Source: Lithodes maja (lineage: Eukaryota; Arthropoda; Malacostraca; Decapoda; Lithodidae). Taken from it: DNA of 64,000 nt. The notes below the pieces were generated by a model. That model was not told the DNA's origin, ran no database searches, and was given only the letters and a program-made list of their open reading frames with translations. Each line of letters starts with the position of its first letter. The stretch's first letter is position 1. The stretch is taken from contig JBAKBP010010392.1 in NCBI GenBank assembly GCA_037953745.1, positions 1 to 64,000 on the forward strand, written 5' to 3'. A program made the position numbers and the translations under genes. Positions 51,446 to 62,919 of the stretch are shown here, in pieces.

Positions 51446-53303
51446 TGTTACGACCGGGCACTCGGGTACACTAGGGCTCTCAAACAGGACTCGAGTATGG
51501 CTCGCTGCCACAACGGAAACACACGATCCCAACCCCAGAGTACTGCCAGCCGAACAAAAAACACCAATACCCTCCAGAGTTCTATCTGCTATAACGGGGT
51601 ATACAAGAACTCGGTACTAGCGTTTCACAACAGACTAATAAAGAGACAGGAGTTATCTAGTCTGGTCAACAATCAAACAAAGAAGTAAATACAACAACAC
51701 CAAAGAATAGTGTTGGCCGACGCCGAAGTAATCCACCCTTGACTAAGAACTTAAGAAGTCCTCCACCCTCTACTTCGGATCGGCACTATTACGTTACGTT
51801 AAACAATAGTCCTCGAGCATCGAGCAAGGAATCTTCTGATAAAGTTAGATGCTTCTCGGATACTCGTAAGAAGTAAGTATCGGATTTTGAACAGCAATTC
51901 AATAAGCAACACACTGGCAATTAACTAACATTAAAGGCTTTAAATTGACATAAGAAGAATTATAAGAATAGACAATAGTAAATGGCAAACATTAAAAAGA
52001 AGTACTCCGACAATGCACCGGCAATAGCCTACTAGGATTGTGCTCGTGGGCCACTAATCTCTAAAGTAGCTAAGCGTGCCACCCATGAAATCAATAGTGC
52101 ATAAACAATAACATACATAAGGAAAGCTTCAATACTATGCTGTATCTGCTGACCGAGCAAAGTCTAGCTGGGATGTAGTAGGCCAGGAAACAATGGCTGA
52201 GCAAGCGGCTCGTAGCCTAGCGAGGTCCTTAAGGCTGTGCGGCCAAATTACGTTAATTGACGGGATGCTCTCTTGAGAGATCCAGATCACTAGTATCTGG
52301 TTCTCTCCTGGCGATCCTCTCAAAGTCAAGCAAACGAGTTAGCACAGTGTTGGGTGGCAGAGGCAAAAGCCCTCACTCGCAACACAGTGCTAAACTCACA
52401 AGGTACACAGTCAGAAAGACCACCTAGGCTTCCCAAGTCTCCGTTGCGATTGTACAGGTTCAACAAAACCTAATACACATAGGGAATCACAACTCCAGTA
52501 GCCTTATCCCAGTCTAGCATTACTTAGATCAGCAGAAAACAGGAACATGAATAATCATACACAGGGAAATGCATATACGAGTGCAATAAACATTAATCAA
52601 TCCTATTCTAGTTATCCCTTCCAAAATAGGCTATCTAATAGGCATATATCTCGTGAGAACTCAAGCGATAATACTTTGGCTGACTAGCTCTGCACCAAAG
52701 GGATCATTGAGGTTAAAAAAGGGTCGGGAAAAGAAGAAGGTAGGCGGTACAGAGAGTAGAGAAAGTTCACATCAGTCGGAAGAATATGTATAGTTGCAAG
52801 GGATATGAGAAGTCGCTCTGCCTAATGAGTTCTGAAGAATATGTGGCGAGACTTCCCTTTTTATACTCGGCCCTCTAGTGAGCATATCGCAAACTACTAA
52901 GGACCGCCCACTGGCAATCATTACGTAATATTCTCTCTCAATCTGGGATCGACAAAGGATTTCCCACGCGCTGAGGAGGGAGGAGGGAGGAGGGAGGAGG
53001 GAGTTAGGCCTACCTGCCGCGTGGCGCACTCACTGTCCCCCGTTACGTAATCTCTCTCTCTCCTCTCATCATTACAAATAAGTCCCACACACAATACTTA
53101 TAACTAATGATATAAAATAGAACTCGTTGACTCAGATGAAAACAAAATACATATTTATAATACTTATAGTACAACGGCTCACATAAACTAAGTTAGGAAA
53201 CTCTACACAGACTACAGCCAAAGTTCCTGCCCTGACGATCCTAGCGAGAGTGGGGCATGACTGGGCGTTCTGTACAGCATGCTCATACTCGACATGCGTC
53301 ACA
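51446..53303 (-). repeat. Gypsy-2 3-prime LTR
   Basis: 1858 bp, TG to CA. It differs from the partner LTR by about seven substitutions noticed and one extra ggaggga unit near 52975-53000. Confidence 0.96.
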
Positions 53304-53325
53304 CCTCCCCCAAGATTTTACTTGC
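53304..53325 (-). other. Gypsy-2 polypurine tract
   Basis: The minus strand reads aaatcttgggggagg directly before the 3-prime LTR. Confidence 0.75.
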
Positions 53326-53692
53326 TCAACCCTGAGCTAAAATCTGACACACAGAACCCCATCAAGCCCCTCACACCCAGCGACCGCATGGCACTTAAAA
53401 TAAAGCTGAGTTTATCACTAACACACATCTTATAAAAAAAAATTCACATTTTATAACTCCTCCCAACAATAGCAAAAGACACAATATCATGCTCCCAGAG
53501 CGAGCTTACAGCAGCTCAGCCGTTTGATAGTTCGTGGACTACTCAAACTCTATAGGCTATGACAAACTTATACAATTATCTATATCAAAAGAAAGAGTTT
53601 TTTTATGATTTTTATATTTTAATATGTTTTTTCCGGCTGCACTATAAGGGCAGCCTATTTTTCTCCACCCAAACCCACACACCTGTGATAGC

Positions 53693-55828
53693 CTACGACT
53701 GATCATCTACCCTCGATAAACAATCCGCGATCACATTGTCACATCCCGCAATATGACGGATGTCCAGGTTATACTCCTGCAACATCAAAGACCACCTGGT
53801 CAGTCTCATATTGCGATTGTGAAATTGATTTAGGAATCTCAAAGGGTGATGATCAGTGTAGATAACCACGACTGGGCCATAGGCTGGAACATACACCTCG
53901 AAGTGCCTGAGCGACAGCACAATCGCCAGTAATTCCTTTTCTATTGTAGAATAGTTCTTTTGTGCAGCATTGAACTTCTTAGAAAAGAAACTTACTGGGT
54001 GTTCCACACCCTCATTGTCTGTCTGTAGCAAGACGGCACCAGCCCCTACACCACTAGCATCTGTTGCCAGCTGAAAAGGCCTGTTAAAGTCTGGGGCCCT
54101 GAGTATCGGATGAGTACATAGCAAATGTTTCACCAAAGTAAAAGCCTTTTCACACTCAGGTGCCCACAAAAACTTTTTGTCTTTCGATAACAAATCTGTG
54201 AGAGGTGCCAACACCGTTGAGTAACCTTTTATGAAGCGTCTGTAGTAGCCTATCATACCCAAGAATCTCATAATCTGCTTCTTGGTGGTTGGGTGCGGAA
54301 ATTTATTGATAGCCTGTACCTTGTTCTGAGGAGGGCACACCTGTCCCCTTCCCACTACAAACCCAAGGTACTGCACAGTGGCTTTTACGAAGTCACACTT
54401 TGCCAAATTTACTACCAGACCTGCTTCACTAAGTTTCCGGAACAAGGTCTCAAGGTGCTCACAATGGCTCTCAAAGTCGTCATCATAAATGATTACATCG
54501 TCCAAATATACGGTGCAATTTGGAATGTCCTTGACAATTTCATTCATCAGGTTCTGAAACGTTGCTGGTGCATTCTTAAGTCCGTAGGGCATAACATTAC
54601 ACCGGTAGGTACTCCCGTCCACCACAAAACCACATACCTCTTTAGCACGCTCGGACAAAGGTACTTGCCAGTAACCTTTTACTAAATCTACTTTAGACAA
54701 AAACCGAGCATTACCAATTTTGTCAACACTATCATCAACCCGAGGAAGAGGATATGGGTTAGTTGGAGTCAAACCGTTTAACCTACGGAAATCAATACAA
54801 AAGCGTACCTTGCCATCTGGCTTAGGCTGCAGTGTTACGGGGGAAGTCCATTTAACTGTGCCTTTCTCTATCAACCCTCTACCGAGCATATACTCCAACT
54901 CATCCCTCAGTGCTGGTAGTTTTATGGGGGGCACACGGTATGGGATTGACTTAAAGGGTAGATGGTCCCCCACGTCAACATCATGCATAGCCTGAGTAGT
55001 GAGGCCTGGGTGTTCAGCAAATACAGTGGGGTATGAACCGAACAACTGACGGATAGCATCAAACTGCGGCTCAGGCAAATGAGCTATAGCCTCGTCAGCC
55101 CTTAGGCTCGAGTTCCCCGCCCACTGATCCGCTGAAACATGTTGATCCCAGCTATCCTCCTCTGAAGCTTGACTGTCCCCCTCTCCTTCTCCACCACGGC
55201 CGCAACAAGCCAACACAGGGACAGTGAGAGGCTCAGAGGGGCGCCTCACATACTCTTTTATAAGGTTCACGTGACATAACTGGTTCTTTTTCCTCCTGTC
55301 TGGAGTGGCAACAAGGTAATCTAGGTCTGAAATTTTTTCTACAATTTTATAAGGTCCAGTGTACTTCGCAGAGAGGGGGTTACCAACCAAAGGCAACAAA
55401 ATTAATACCTCTTGTCCTACAATGAACTTCCGGAGCCTCACTTTGCGATCATACCTGTCCTTCATCAAAGCTTGTGATTCTGTCAAATTTCTACCTGCCA
55501 TCTCCAGACTCTTAAGCATGCGCTCACGGCTTTCAAACACATACTTTAACAATGGACAAGGCTGCACAGTTCCTTCCCAAATTTCTCTCAGCATATTAAG
55601 GGGGCCCCTGACACGGTGTCCCAAAATCAGCTCGTTTGGACTAAATCCCAGGCTCTCACCAGGCACTTCCCGAGCAGCAAACAGCACATAAGGCAATCCA
55701 AGATCCCAATCCCTTCCGTTGTCAGCACAATAACACCTGAGCATGCTTTTAAGGGTGGCATGCCACCGCTCAAGCACCCCTTGACTCTCAGGGTGATACG
55801 CTGACGATACTACTGCTCGTATCCCATG
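53693..55828 (-). pseudogene. Gypsy-2 pol: integrase end, reverse transcriptase, RNase H
   Basis: It follows the TAG at 55829 in the same frame, starting HGIRAVVSSAYHPESQG (catalytic Glu of integrase). The integrase C-terminus has SLGFSPNELILGHRV and KYTGPYKIVEKI. RT follows: KWTSPVTLQPKPDGK, FCIDFRRLNGLT, SKVDLVKGYWQVPL (first Asp), YGLKNAPATFQ, the catalytic box VYLDDVIIY (about 54490-54505), YLGFVV. RNase H has LATDASGVGAG, IEKELLAIV and YTDHHPLRFL, ending CDNVIADCLSRVD before TGA/TAG at 53693. All catalytic residues are present. No env gene follows. The 3-prime noncoding region to the LTR is about 390 bp. Confidence 0.94.
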
Positions 55829-58800
55829 CTATTGCATTGTTTGCTTGAATATATTGGAGGTGAAATTGGATCCCTGATCAGACTGAATCTCCTCCGGGTA
55901 CCCGTACCTTGAAAAGTACCACAACAAGTTACTGACTACTGTCTTAGCCATGCCATTTTTCATAGGGTATGCATCGGGGTATCTAGTGGCAACATCCATT
56001 ATGGTTAACAAAAATTTATTTCCAGCCTTAGTGGGAGGGAGTGGACCAACCATGTCAACAACAATTTTACTAAAGGGTGGCCCATTCACAGGAATAGGGT
56101 GTAACGGAGCCTTAGGAATAACTTGGTTCGGTTTCCCGACCCGTTGACAAATATCACATGAGTTTATCCATGACTGCACATGAGACTTCATCCCCGGCCA
56201 CCAAAACAATTTCCCCAAAGCCGCCACCGTTTTTCTTACCCCCAAATGTCCTGCCAGCGGTGTGTCATGCGCCAACCTCAGTAGGCTATCCCTGCACTCC
56301 CGTGGCACCACCAACTGGTCCACTACTCCGGACCCCTTTTTCCAGCTACGTTTAGGGTCTTGAAAACGCCGATAGAGGATGCCTTCTAAATAAAAAAAAT
56401 CTCCCGGCTGTGCATCACCGTCCTCGTCGAGCTCCACAGCTCCATTAGCACACGTTTGGAGCTCAGGGTCCTCCAGTTGCAACCGACGTATATCTGAGGG
56501 TGCCAAGCGATCTAACTGCTCCCGGAGCAATGCATGACCTTCCCCGATACTGAGCTGCTCCCTCTGTCTCTCTCGATGTTCATAACGTTGCTGTCGTGGA
56601 GACTCGTCATGCCCAGCCTCGTCACTCTCGATGACAGGCCCAGGGGCTACTCCAGAACTAAGTAATGGTGCTAATACTGAATCACCCAGGAGAGCCGCCG
56701 AGTCAAAACTCTTAAAACCAACTCCAGCTTTAGCCTCCTCCTGTTTATCGTTCCTCCGCTGGTCTGAAGACGGAGGACTAGGCTGTGACACTCTAGCTGC
56801 CCGAGCTCGGGTGACAGCACACGCCATGGGTTGTGCCTGGCACCGCTCGGCCCACTCTCGCTCTTCCCTACTCACGTCGGCCGGCCTCTCGGCAACGACT
56901 AAGGGTAGAACCTCAGAAGCGGGCATTGCAAAGTCGTTGCCGAGAAGAAGGTCGACGCCCTCCACTGGCAGTTTCTCCACAATCCCAACATCCAATTCAC
57001 GTGCCACACCATCCACCTCCAACTCCAACCGCACCAGCGGGTATGACCGAGTTGCATTAATACCCTGCACCACTACCACCCGAGCCGCGTTTATAGGGTA
57101 GCCAGTCAAGTTTTTCATCAAAGTCTGGGAAGCACCTGTATCACGCAAGACCTCTACTCCATGCTTGCGCCCCGCCCACATCACGCAACCCCGTCCTCTA
57201 TGGTCGCAAAAAACATCCTGAGCAGGGTTCGAGCCTCCCAGGTGCTTCTGCATTGGCTGTGCCTCAGCCTCTGACGAACTGCCCCGGGCAAACTCAGAAG
57301 ACTTCAGAGACACACCAATGTTGCAGGCCAAAGACACAGCTGCTGTAGGTGGTTTGCTAGGACAGACTCTTGCAAAGTGCCCCTTTTTATGACATTGATA
57401 ACACTCCAACTCCCCTTTGGGTTTCCCTTGGTACTGGGAAGGGCCCGGCCCCTTCTTAAATGGGACGGTGCTAGTCTTGTGGTCAGTCTTGGTATCATAA
57501 CTCTTGTACTTGTTTGCATAAGATATATTACCAACTCGGGGGGGTGGGGTGTCACGCCCCTTGTTACCTGCCTCACTACGCTGGGCAGACCCGCACCCAC
57601 GAATTAGCGATAGCCGGAGGTCAGCCATCTCAGCTGCCTCCTGTAGAGTTTTTGGGTTCTTTTCTTTAATAGTTAAAGTCATTTCTGCACCAGTACACTT
57701 ATAAAACTGCTCGAGCAGAAACAGCTCAGTCAACTGTTCGGCCGTCTCAGCTTTCTCAGAACGTGTCCAGTTTGTAAGTGCATCTTTTAAGTCCCGGGCA
57801 TGTTCAAGAAAGGTCGCCTCCCTAGTCTTTGTAACACCCCGAAACTTCAATCGATATGTTTCTGGTTGCAACTCGTATGCCCGTAGGACAGCTCTCTTCA
57901 ATTCTGGGTAGTCAATGCAAGACTCTAAAGGCAGTGCATCATAAGCCTTCAGACCCTTACCCGTAAGTCTTGAGGAGACTAGAGCTGCCCACTTCTCTTC
58001 AGGCCAATTATGCTCCCTACACTTCTTCTCAAAACGATTAAAAAATTCTGTGACTTCAGTTTCACTAAATGCCGGCACCAATTTGACTAAGTGGGACAAG
58101 GACTGTTCTCTTACTTGGCCCTCACGGCCCATCCGAGTCCCTGTCGACTCTGCACGAGTCTTATCTAAATCTATTTGAGCACAATATTTCTCTGAGTCGT
58201 ACCTAAGCTCAGCCTCATGCCTCCTAGTCTCAGCCTCAATCTCATGCCTCCTAGTCTCATTCTCCTGCTTCCTAGCCTCAACCTCAATCTCATGCCTCTT
58301 AGTCTCAATCTCCTGCCTCCTGGTCTCAGCCTCAGCCTCAATCTTAGCAAGCTCAAGTCTAAACACCATATCTGGAGACAGGCAGGAAGAGGGAGCTGCC
58401 ACTACTGAAGGAGGGGGGGCAAAAACTGGGGAACCACCATGTGCACCACCCGAGGGCACTCCAATCTGCCAATTCTCATCCCTCTGTGGGAGAGTGCTAA
58501 CCTCCGGTAACTGAGTGGACGGCACTGTGGGAGTCGAGTGAGAGGGGATCTGGGGAGGAACCCCCCCAAACGCCCTCTCCTCCGAAACCCCATGTCGCCC
58601 ACGCAACACCCAGGAGATCAGCTCCCCCTTGGACATCCCTACTACATTGGCAATGCCCAAAACCTTGGCTATCAGGTGCAAGCCATAAACATCCACCCCA
58701 GTCAGCCTCTCCTCCGTCACGTGGTACCGTTTACTCACAAAAACTCTAGCATCCTCCTCACTGGTTACTAACGGCACCTCTTCAAAGGGCATCTCTCGCT

Positions 58801-58837
58801 CCTCGTCAGTGCTAGGGCACGACATACTGAAGTTCAC
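55829..58837 (-). pseudogene. Gypsy-2 gag-protease-integrase
   Basis: 1002 codons, ATG at 58837 (second ATG four codons on). Residues about 150-240: a Glu/Arg-rich heptad stretch (EIEAETRRHE repeats), likely coiled coil. Capsid-like region about 260-440. Zinc knuckle CYQCHKKGHFARVC near 477. Protease RDTGASQT near 565 and VDLLLGNDF near 645, intact. Integrase: H2C2 zinc site (HDTPLAGHLG, then CDICQR) about 855-905, first Asp in VVDMVGPLPP, second in IQSDQGSNF about 988. The TAG at 55829-55831 falls between second Asp and Glu, so it is most simply a nonsense mutation; Gypsy-1 has a sense codon there. Confidence 0.94.
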
Positions 58838-59015
58838 AAAAAAATTCTCGAGGCAAAAGTGTTAAACTTCCTTATGCAAGCACTAATTACTAAATTAACT
58901 GGCGTCTCTTAAATGCTCTACTAATTGCCATACAAAAAAAATATTCTTCAATATGTACGCTAAAGTACAAACAAACAAATGTTGTACAACTCTGCAAAAA
59001 TTTTATACTGTTCAC

Positions 59016-59039
59016 AAAATCCTAAGCAAGGTCGCCATT
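59016..59039 (-). other. Gypsy-2 primer-binding site
   Basis: Inside the 5-prime LTR the minus strand reads aatggcgaccttgcttagg. It has the same TGGCGACCTT start as Gypsy-1, resembling a tRNA-Arg end. Confidence 0.65.
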
Positions 59040-60890
59040 TGTTACGACCGGGCACTCGGGTACACTAGGGCTCTCAAACAGGACTCGAGTATGGCTCGCT
59101 GCCACAACGGAAACACACGATCCCAACCCCAGAGTACTGCCAGCCGAACAAAAAACACCAATACCCTCCAGAGTTCTATCTGCTATAACGGGGTATACAA
59201 GAACTCGGTACTAGCGTTTCACAACAGACTAATAAAGAGACGGGAGTTATCTAGTCTGGTCAACAATCAAACAAAGAAGTAAATACAACAACACCAAAGA
59301 ATAGTGTTGGCCGACGCCGAAGTAATCCACCCTTGACTAAGAACTTAAGAAGTCCTCCACCCTCTACTTCGGATCGGCACTATTACGTTACGTTAAACAA
59401 TAGTCCTCGAGCATCGAGCAGGGAATCTTCTGATAAAGTTAGATGCTTCTCGGATACTCGTAAGAAGTAAGTATCGGATTTTGAACAGCAATTCAATAAG
59501 CAACACACTGGCAATTAACTAACATTAAAGGCTTTAAATTGACATAAGAAGAATTATAAGAATAGACAATAGTAAATGGCAAACATTAAAAAGAAGTACT
59601 CCGACAATGCACCGGCAATAGCCTACTAGGATTGTGCTCGTGGGCCACTAATCTCTAAAGTAGCTAAGCGTGCCACCCATGAAATCAATAGTGCATAAAC
59701 AATAACATACATAAGGAAAGCTTCAATACTATGCTGTATCTGCTGACCGAGCAAAGTCTAGCTGGGATGTAGTAGGCCAGGAAACAATGGCTGAGCAAGC
59801 GGCTCGTAGCCTAGCGAGGTCCTTAAGGCTGTGCGGCCAAATTACGTTAATTGACGGGATGCTCTCTTGAGAGATCCAGATCACTAGTATCTGGTTCTCT
59901 CCTGGTGATCCTCTCAAAGTCAAGCAAACGAGTTAGCACAGTGTTGGGTGGCAGAGGCAAAAGCCCTCACTCGCAACACAGCGCTAAACTTACAAGGTAC
60001 ACAGTCAGAAAGACCACCTAGGCTTCCCAAGTCTCCGTTGCGATTGTACAGGTTCAACAAAACCTAATACACATAGGGAATCACAACTCCAGTAGCCTTA
60101 TCCCAGTCTAGCATTACTTAGATCAGCAGAAAACAGGAACATGAATAATCATACACAGGGAAATGCATATACGAGTGCAACAAACATTAATCAATCCTAT
60201 TCTAGTTATCCATTCCAAAATAGGCTATCTAATAGGCATATATCTCGTGAGAACTCAAGCGATAATACTTTGGCTGACTAGCTCTGCACCAAAGGGATCA
60301 TTGAGGTTAAAAAAGGGTCGGGAAAAGAAGAAGGTAGGCGGTACAGAGAGTAGAGAAAGTTCACATCAGTCGGAAGAATATGTATAGTTGCAAGGGATAT
60401 GAGAAGTCGCTCTGCCTAATGAGTTCTGAAGAATATGTGGCGAGACTTCCCTTTTTATACTCGGCCCTCTAGTGAGCATATCGCAAACTACTAAGGACCG
60501 CCCACTGGCAATCATTACGTAATATTCTCTCTCAATCTGGGATCGACAAAGGATTTCCCACGCGCTGAGGAGGGAGGAGGGAGGAGGGAGTTAGGCCTAC
60601 CTGCCGCGTGGCGCACTCACTGTCCCCCGTTACGTAATCTCTCTCTCTCCTCTCATCATTACAAATAAGTCCCACACACAATACTTATAACTAATGATAT
60701 AAAATAGAACTCGTTGACTCAGATGAAAACAAAATACATATTTATAATACTTATAGTACAACGGCTCACATAAACTAAGTTAGGAAACTCTACACAGACT
60801 ACAGCCAAAGTTCCTGCCCTGACGATCCTAGCGAGAGTGGGGCATGACTGGGCGTTCTGTACAGCATGCTCATACTCGACATGCGTCACA
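59040..60890 (-). repeat. Gypsy-2 5-prime LTR
   Basis: 1851 bp. The U3-like part at the right carries a TATAAAAAG box on the minus strand (60451-60459), also in the other LTR. High identity to the 3-prime LTR indicates a recent insertion. Confidence 0.96.
60451..60459 (-). promoter_or_regulatory. TATA box in Gypsy-2 5-prime LTR
   Basis: ctttttata read on the coding strand is TATAAAAAG. It is a canonical TATA sequence in the expected LTR part and orientation. Confidence 0.6.
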
Positions 60891-61631
60891 AGGGGACTTG
60901 ATGTCTAGCTGAGGGTCAGTTGCTTGAGCCCAGACAATTCCTGCCTGATAGGCTGCACGCTTGACATGTTCTTTAAGGGCTGCCTGTGTCGGTGGAATTG
61001 ACTCCTATGTCCTCTGCTTGCGTGAAAATAGATCCAGCCTTGCCTCGTTAACGTTGGTGGTAGCACTAGACATGTTGTACATGAGGACAACAAACCTTTC
61101 GAGGACTTGGATGTCTTCATCATCCAATGTTACTGGGTACTGAATCAGCTTGACAAAGGTCCTGCCAACTTCACCAAACACATTCCACATCTGCCATGCC
61201 CACTTTTTGCCCTTTCCACGAAAGGCGGAGATTACATCACATCCAGTGAAGGCGTGAAAGAACAGCAACACACTTGATTTCTCGGGCCCCATGGCAGACA
61301 CTACATCATGGATAGGAATCCATCTGGCATTGGCTCCTTGGCCATAAGCGACCCACAGTTTCAAAAGACCAAGTTCCTCGAGGGAAGAGAAGACAGATAC
61401 AGCTATGACAACCACATCTGTGTCATTGGCCTTGATGATCACTGTTTTGCACCCTTCCAGAACGGCATCTTTTGTATGTACAAAGAGTCTTGTGTCTGCC
61501 TCTTCATGTCGACATGGGGATACTCCTGAAAGGTCCCTTGCCTTGTTACAGACAGCATCCTCACCCTTTGTCACAAGGATACTGCTAGCATTGTTCTTGT
61601 CTTTAATTCTGTCTGCAAGGAACAGGAACAA
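60891..61631 (-). pseudogene. PIN-CXC family gene, nuclease-like C-terminal half
   Basis: From 61631: FLFLADRIKDKNNASS, then CRHEEADTRLFVHTKDA (acidic pair like a PIN/FEN E-x-x-D), VIIKANDTDVVVIAVSVF (D-x-D), then GPEKSSVLLFFHAFTGCDV and ERFVVLMYNMSS. A TAG at 61005-61007 interrupts the frame just before SIPPTQAALKEHVKRAAYQA, which is in the same frame and runs to the Gypsy-2 site at 60891. With the DGS and FDLY motifs upstream, four acidic motifs in the order of PIN/FEN1-type nucleases can be traced. Nuclease function is inferred from motifs only. Confidence 0.75.
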
Positions 61632-61857
61632 CTCTTGTCTTGTTCATGTCATCTCTCAAGAAGCTTTTCCAGTTGTTTGGAGTTCTACTTGTTCCTTCAA
61701 ACCTTCTCCTGACGCCTTTCCCCCGCTTGAATCTTGTCTCAGACTTAAGACTGTCCTTCTGGTAGAGGTCAAACACAACATCAACCCTCCTGTAGATGGC
61801 ACAGTAAGACTCCAGCTTAGTACGGATCTCTTCTCTAGCATAGTCATCAAACATCTT
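61603..61857 (-). pseudogene. PIN-CXC family gene, FDLY segment
   Basis: It is in the same frame as the upstream piece after a TGA at 61858-61860. It starts KMFDDYAREEIRTKLES and has VDVVFDLYQKDSLKSETR, then a basic KRGKGVRRRF and NWKSFLRDDMNKT. At about 61632 one extra base shifts the frame into the next piece. Confidence 0.75.
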
Positions 61858-62919
61858 TCAGGTATGTGGAGGCAGTGCATTGATCAGTGCTGAACCATCA
61901 ATGACTAAGACTTCTGCCGTTGGTTCTGAGTCTGATGGAGGGACCTCTGCTTCAAGTATGTTGACCAGCTGAGACTTCTGACAGGTATGCAGCCTACCAT
62001 TGTCACTCAGGGATACTGGAGCGGCCTTATTTTCATGTTGGAAGAATTCTTCCAGGTCATATTGTCTACATTGACATGAAATAAAAAGCCTTGAAAAGAG
62101 CTGACAGTCCTCCTTCAGTGATGACACCTTCTCCTGTGAACGGTTGGGCAATGGACGAGGCTTGAAGAATGCAGTGTGATTCTTCTTGATGGGCTGATAG
62201 AATGAATTCTCATCCGGCCTCTGAAAATCTTCCATGAACGATTTGAACTGGGCCTTGCCTCTTGTGTGATGGGTACTGACCATTGCTGCAGTGGCTGGGT
62301 TGGCAAAATCCTTTGTGTCTAGCACCAGCAGGTCAGATGAATCTTCTTGGAAAGGGTTCCCCATTTCTCTCATCACAGAAGACATCTTCACTTTGTCAAA
62401 GAAGGTCTTCTGGGCAGTCAAGTTCTGTTCATGATGTCTCACACTACTGGCTGCTTCTTTCTTTCCTGCCACTTTCTCATGGTCAGCGAGTAAGCGAGTT
62501 ACCTCTGGTCCAGCGACCATCCAGCGCCTGAGTGCTGCAGGATCTTCTGTAACACCCACTGCTCCTCCATCTCCCTTAATTACAGCATTATTCTGCTCGT
62601 GGGCATGATCAATGGCTATTGCAGAGAATGCTCTTGTGGATTTATGCACAACAAAGTTTCCTTTGTGAAACTCTCTGGCCACATCTGGATGGTCCTCTTG
62701 CAGTGACATCATATCTACCAGATGGACTGTTAGCCAGCGGGCGTAGTTTGTGTTGCCATTAGCAAAGAAATAGGGCAGCAGCTCAGCAATTGCTTGTCTG
62801 TAAAGGTCAAAGTTCCCTTCCCTGAATGATCTGATCAGGGTAAAGAGGATCAGCTCAAAGTCCAGGACCATGTTCCAGTATTGGAACTGTGGGCTCTCAC
62901 TTTGTCGTTTCTGACACCA
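61858..62919 (-). pseudogene. PIN-CXC family gene, central part
   Basis: It continues in the same frame after an in-frame TGA at 62920-62922. Blocks are YWNMVLDFELILFTLIRSFR, YARWLTVHLVDM, FVVHKSTRAFSAIAIDHAHE with HEQNN, GGAVGVTEDPAALRRWMVAG and PIKKNHTAFF, then SLSDNGRLHTC. Near the end it has VLVIDGSALINALPP, which looks like the first acidic motif of a PIN-like nuclease. I recall similar proteins as many-copy uncharacterised genes in aquatic invertebrates and fishes; this is memory, not a search. Confidence 0.78.

Larger units (their letters stand above)
51446..60890 (-). mobile_element. Gypsy-2, nearly intact Ty3/gypsy element with integrase before RT
   Basis: LTRs lie at 51446-53303 and 59040-60890, with the 4-bp duplication AGGG at 51442-51445 and 60891-60894. 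The internal region codes on the minus strand: gag, protease, integrase, RT, RNase H in one reading frame from 58837 to 53693, broken by a single TAG. The integrase-first order is that of Ty1/copia, but the RT and integrase motifs are Ty3/gypsy. This matches the Gmr1-type lineage described from deuterostomes (established knowledge; family membership is inferred). It is inserted in the last coding part of the PIN-CXC gene. Confidence 0.95.
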
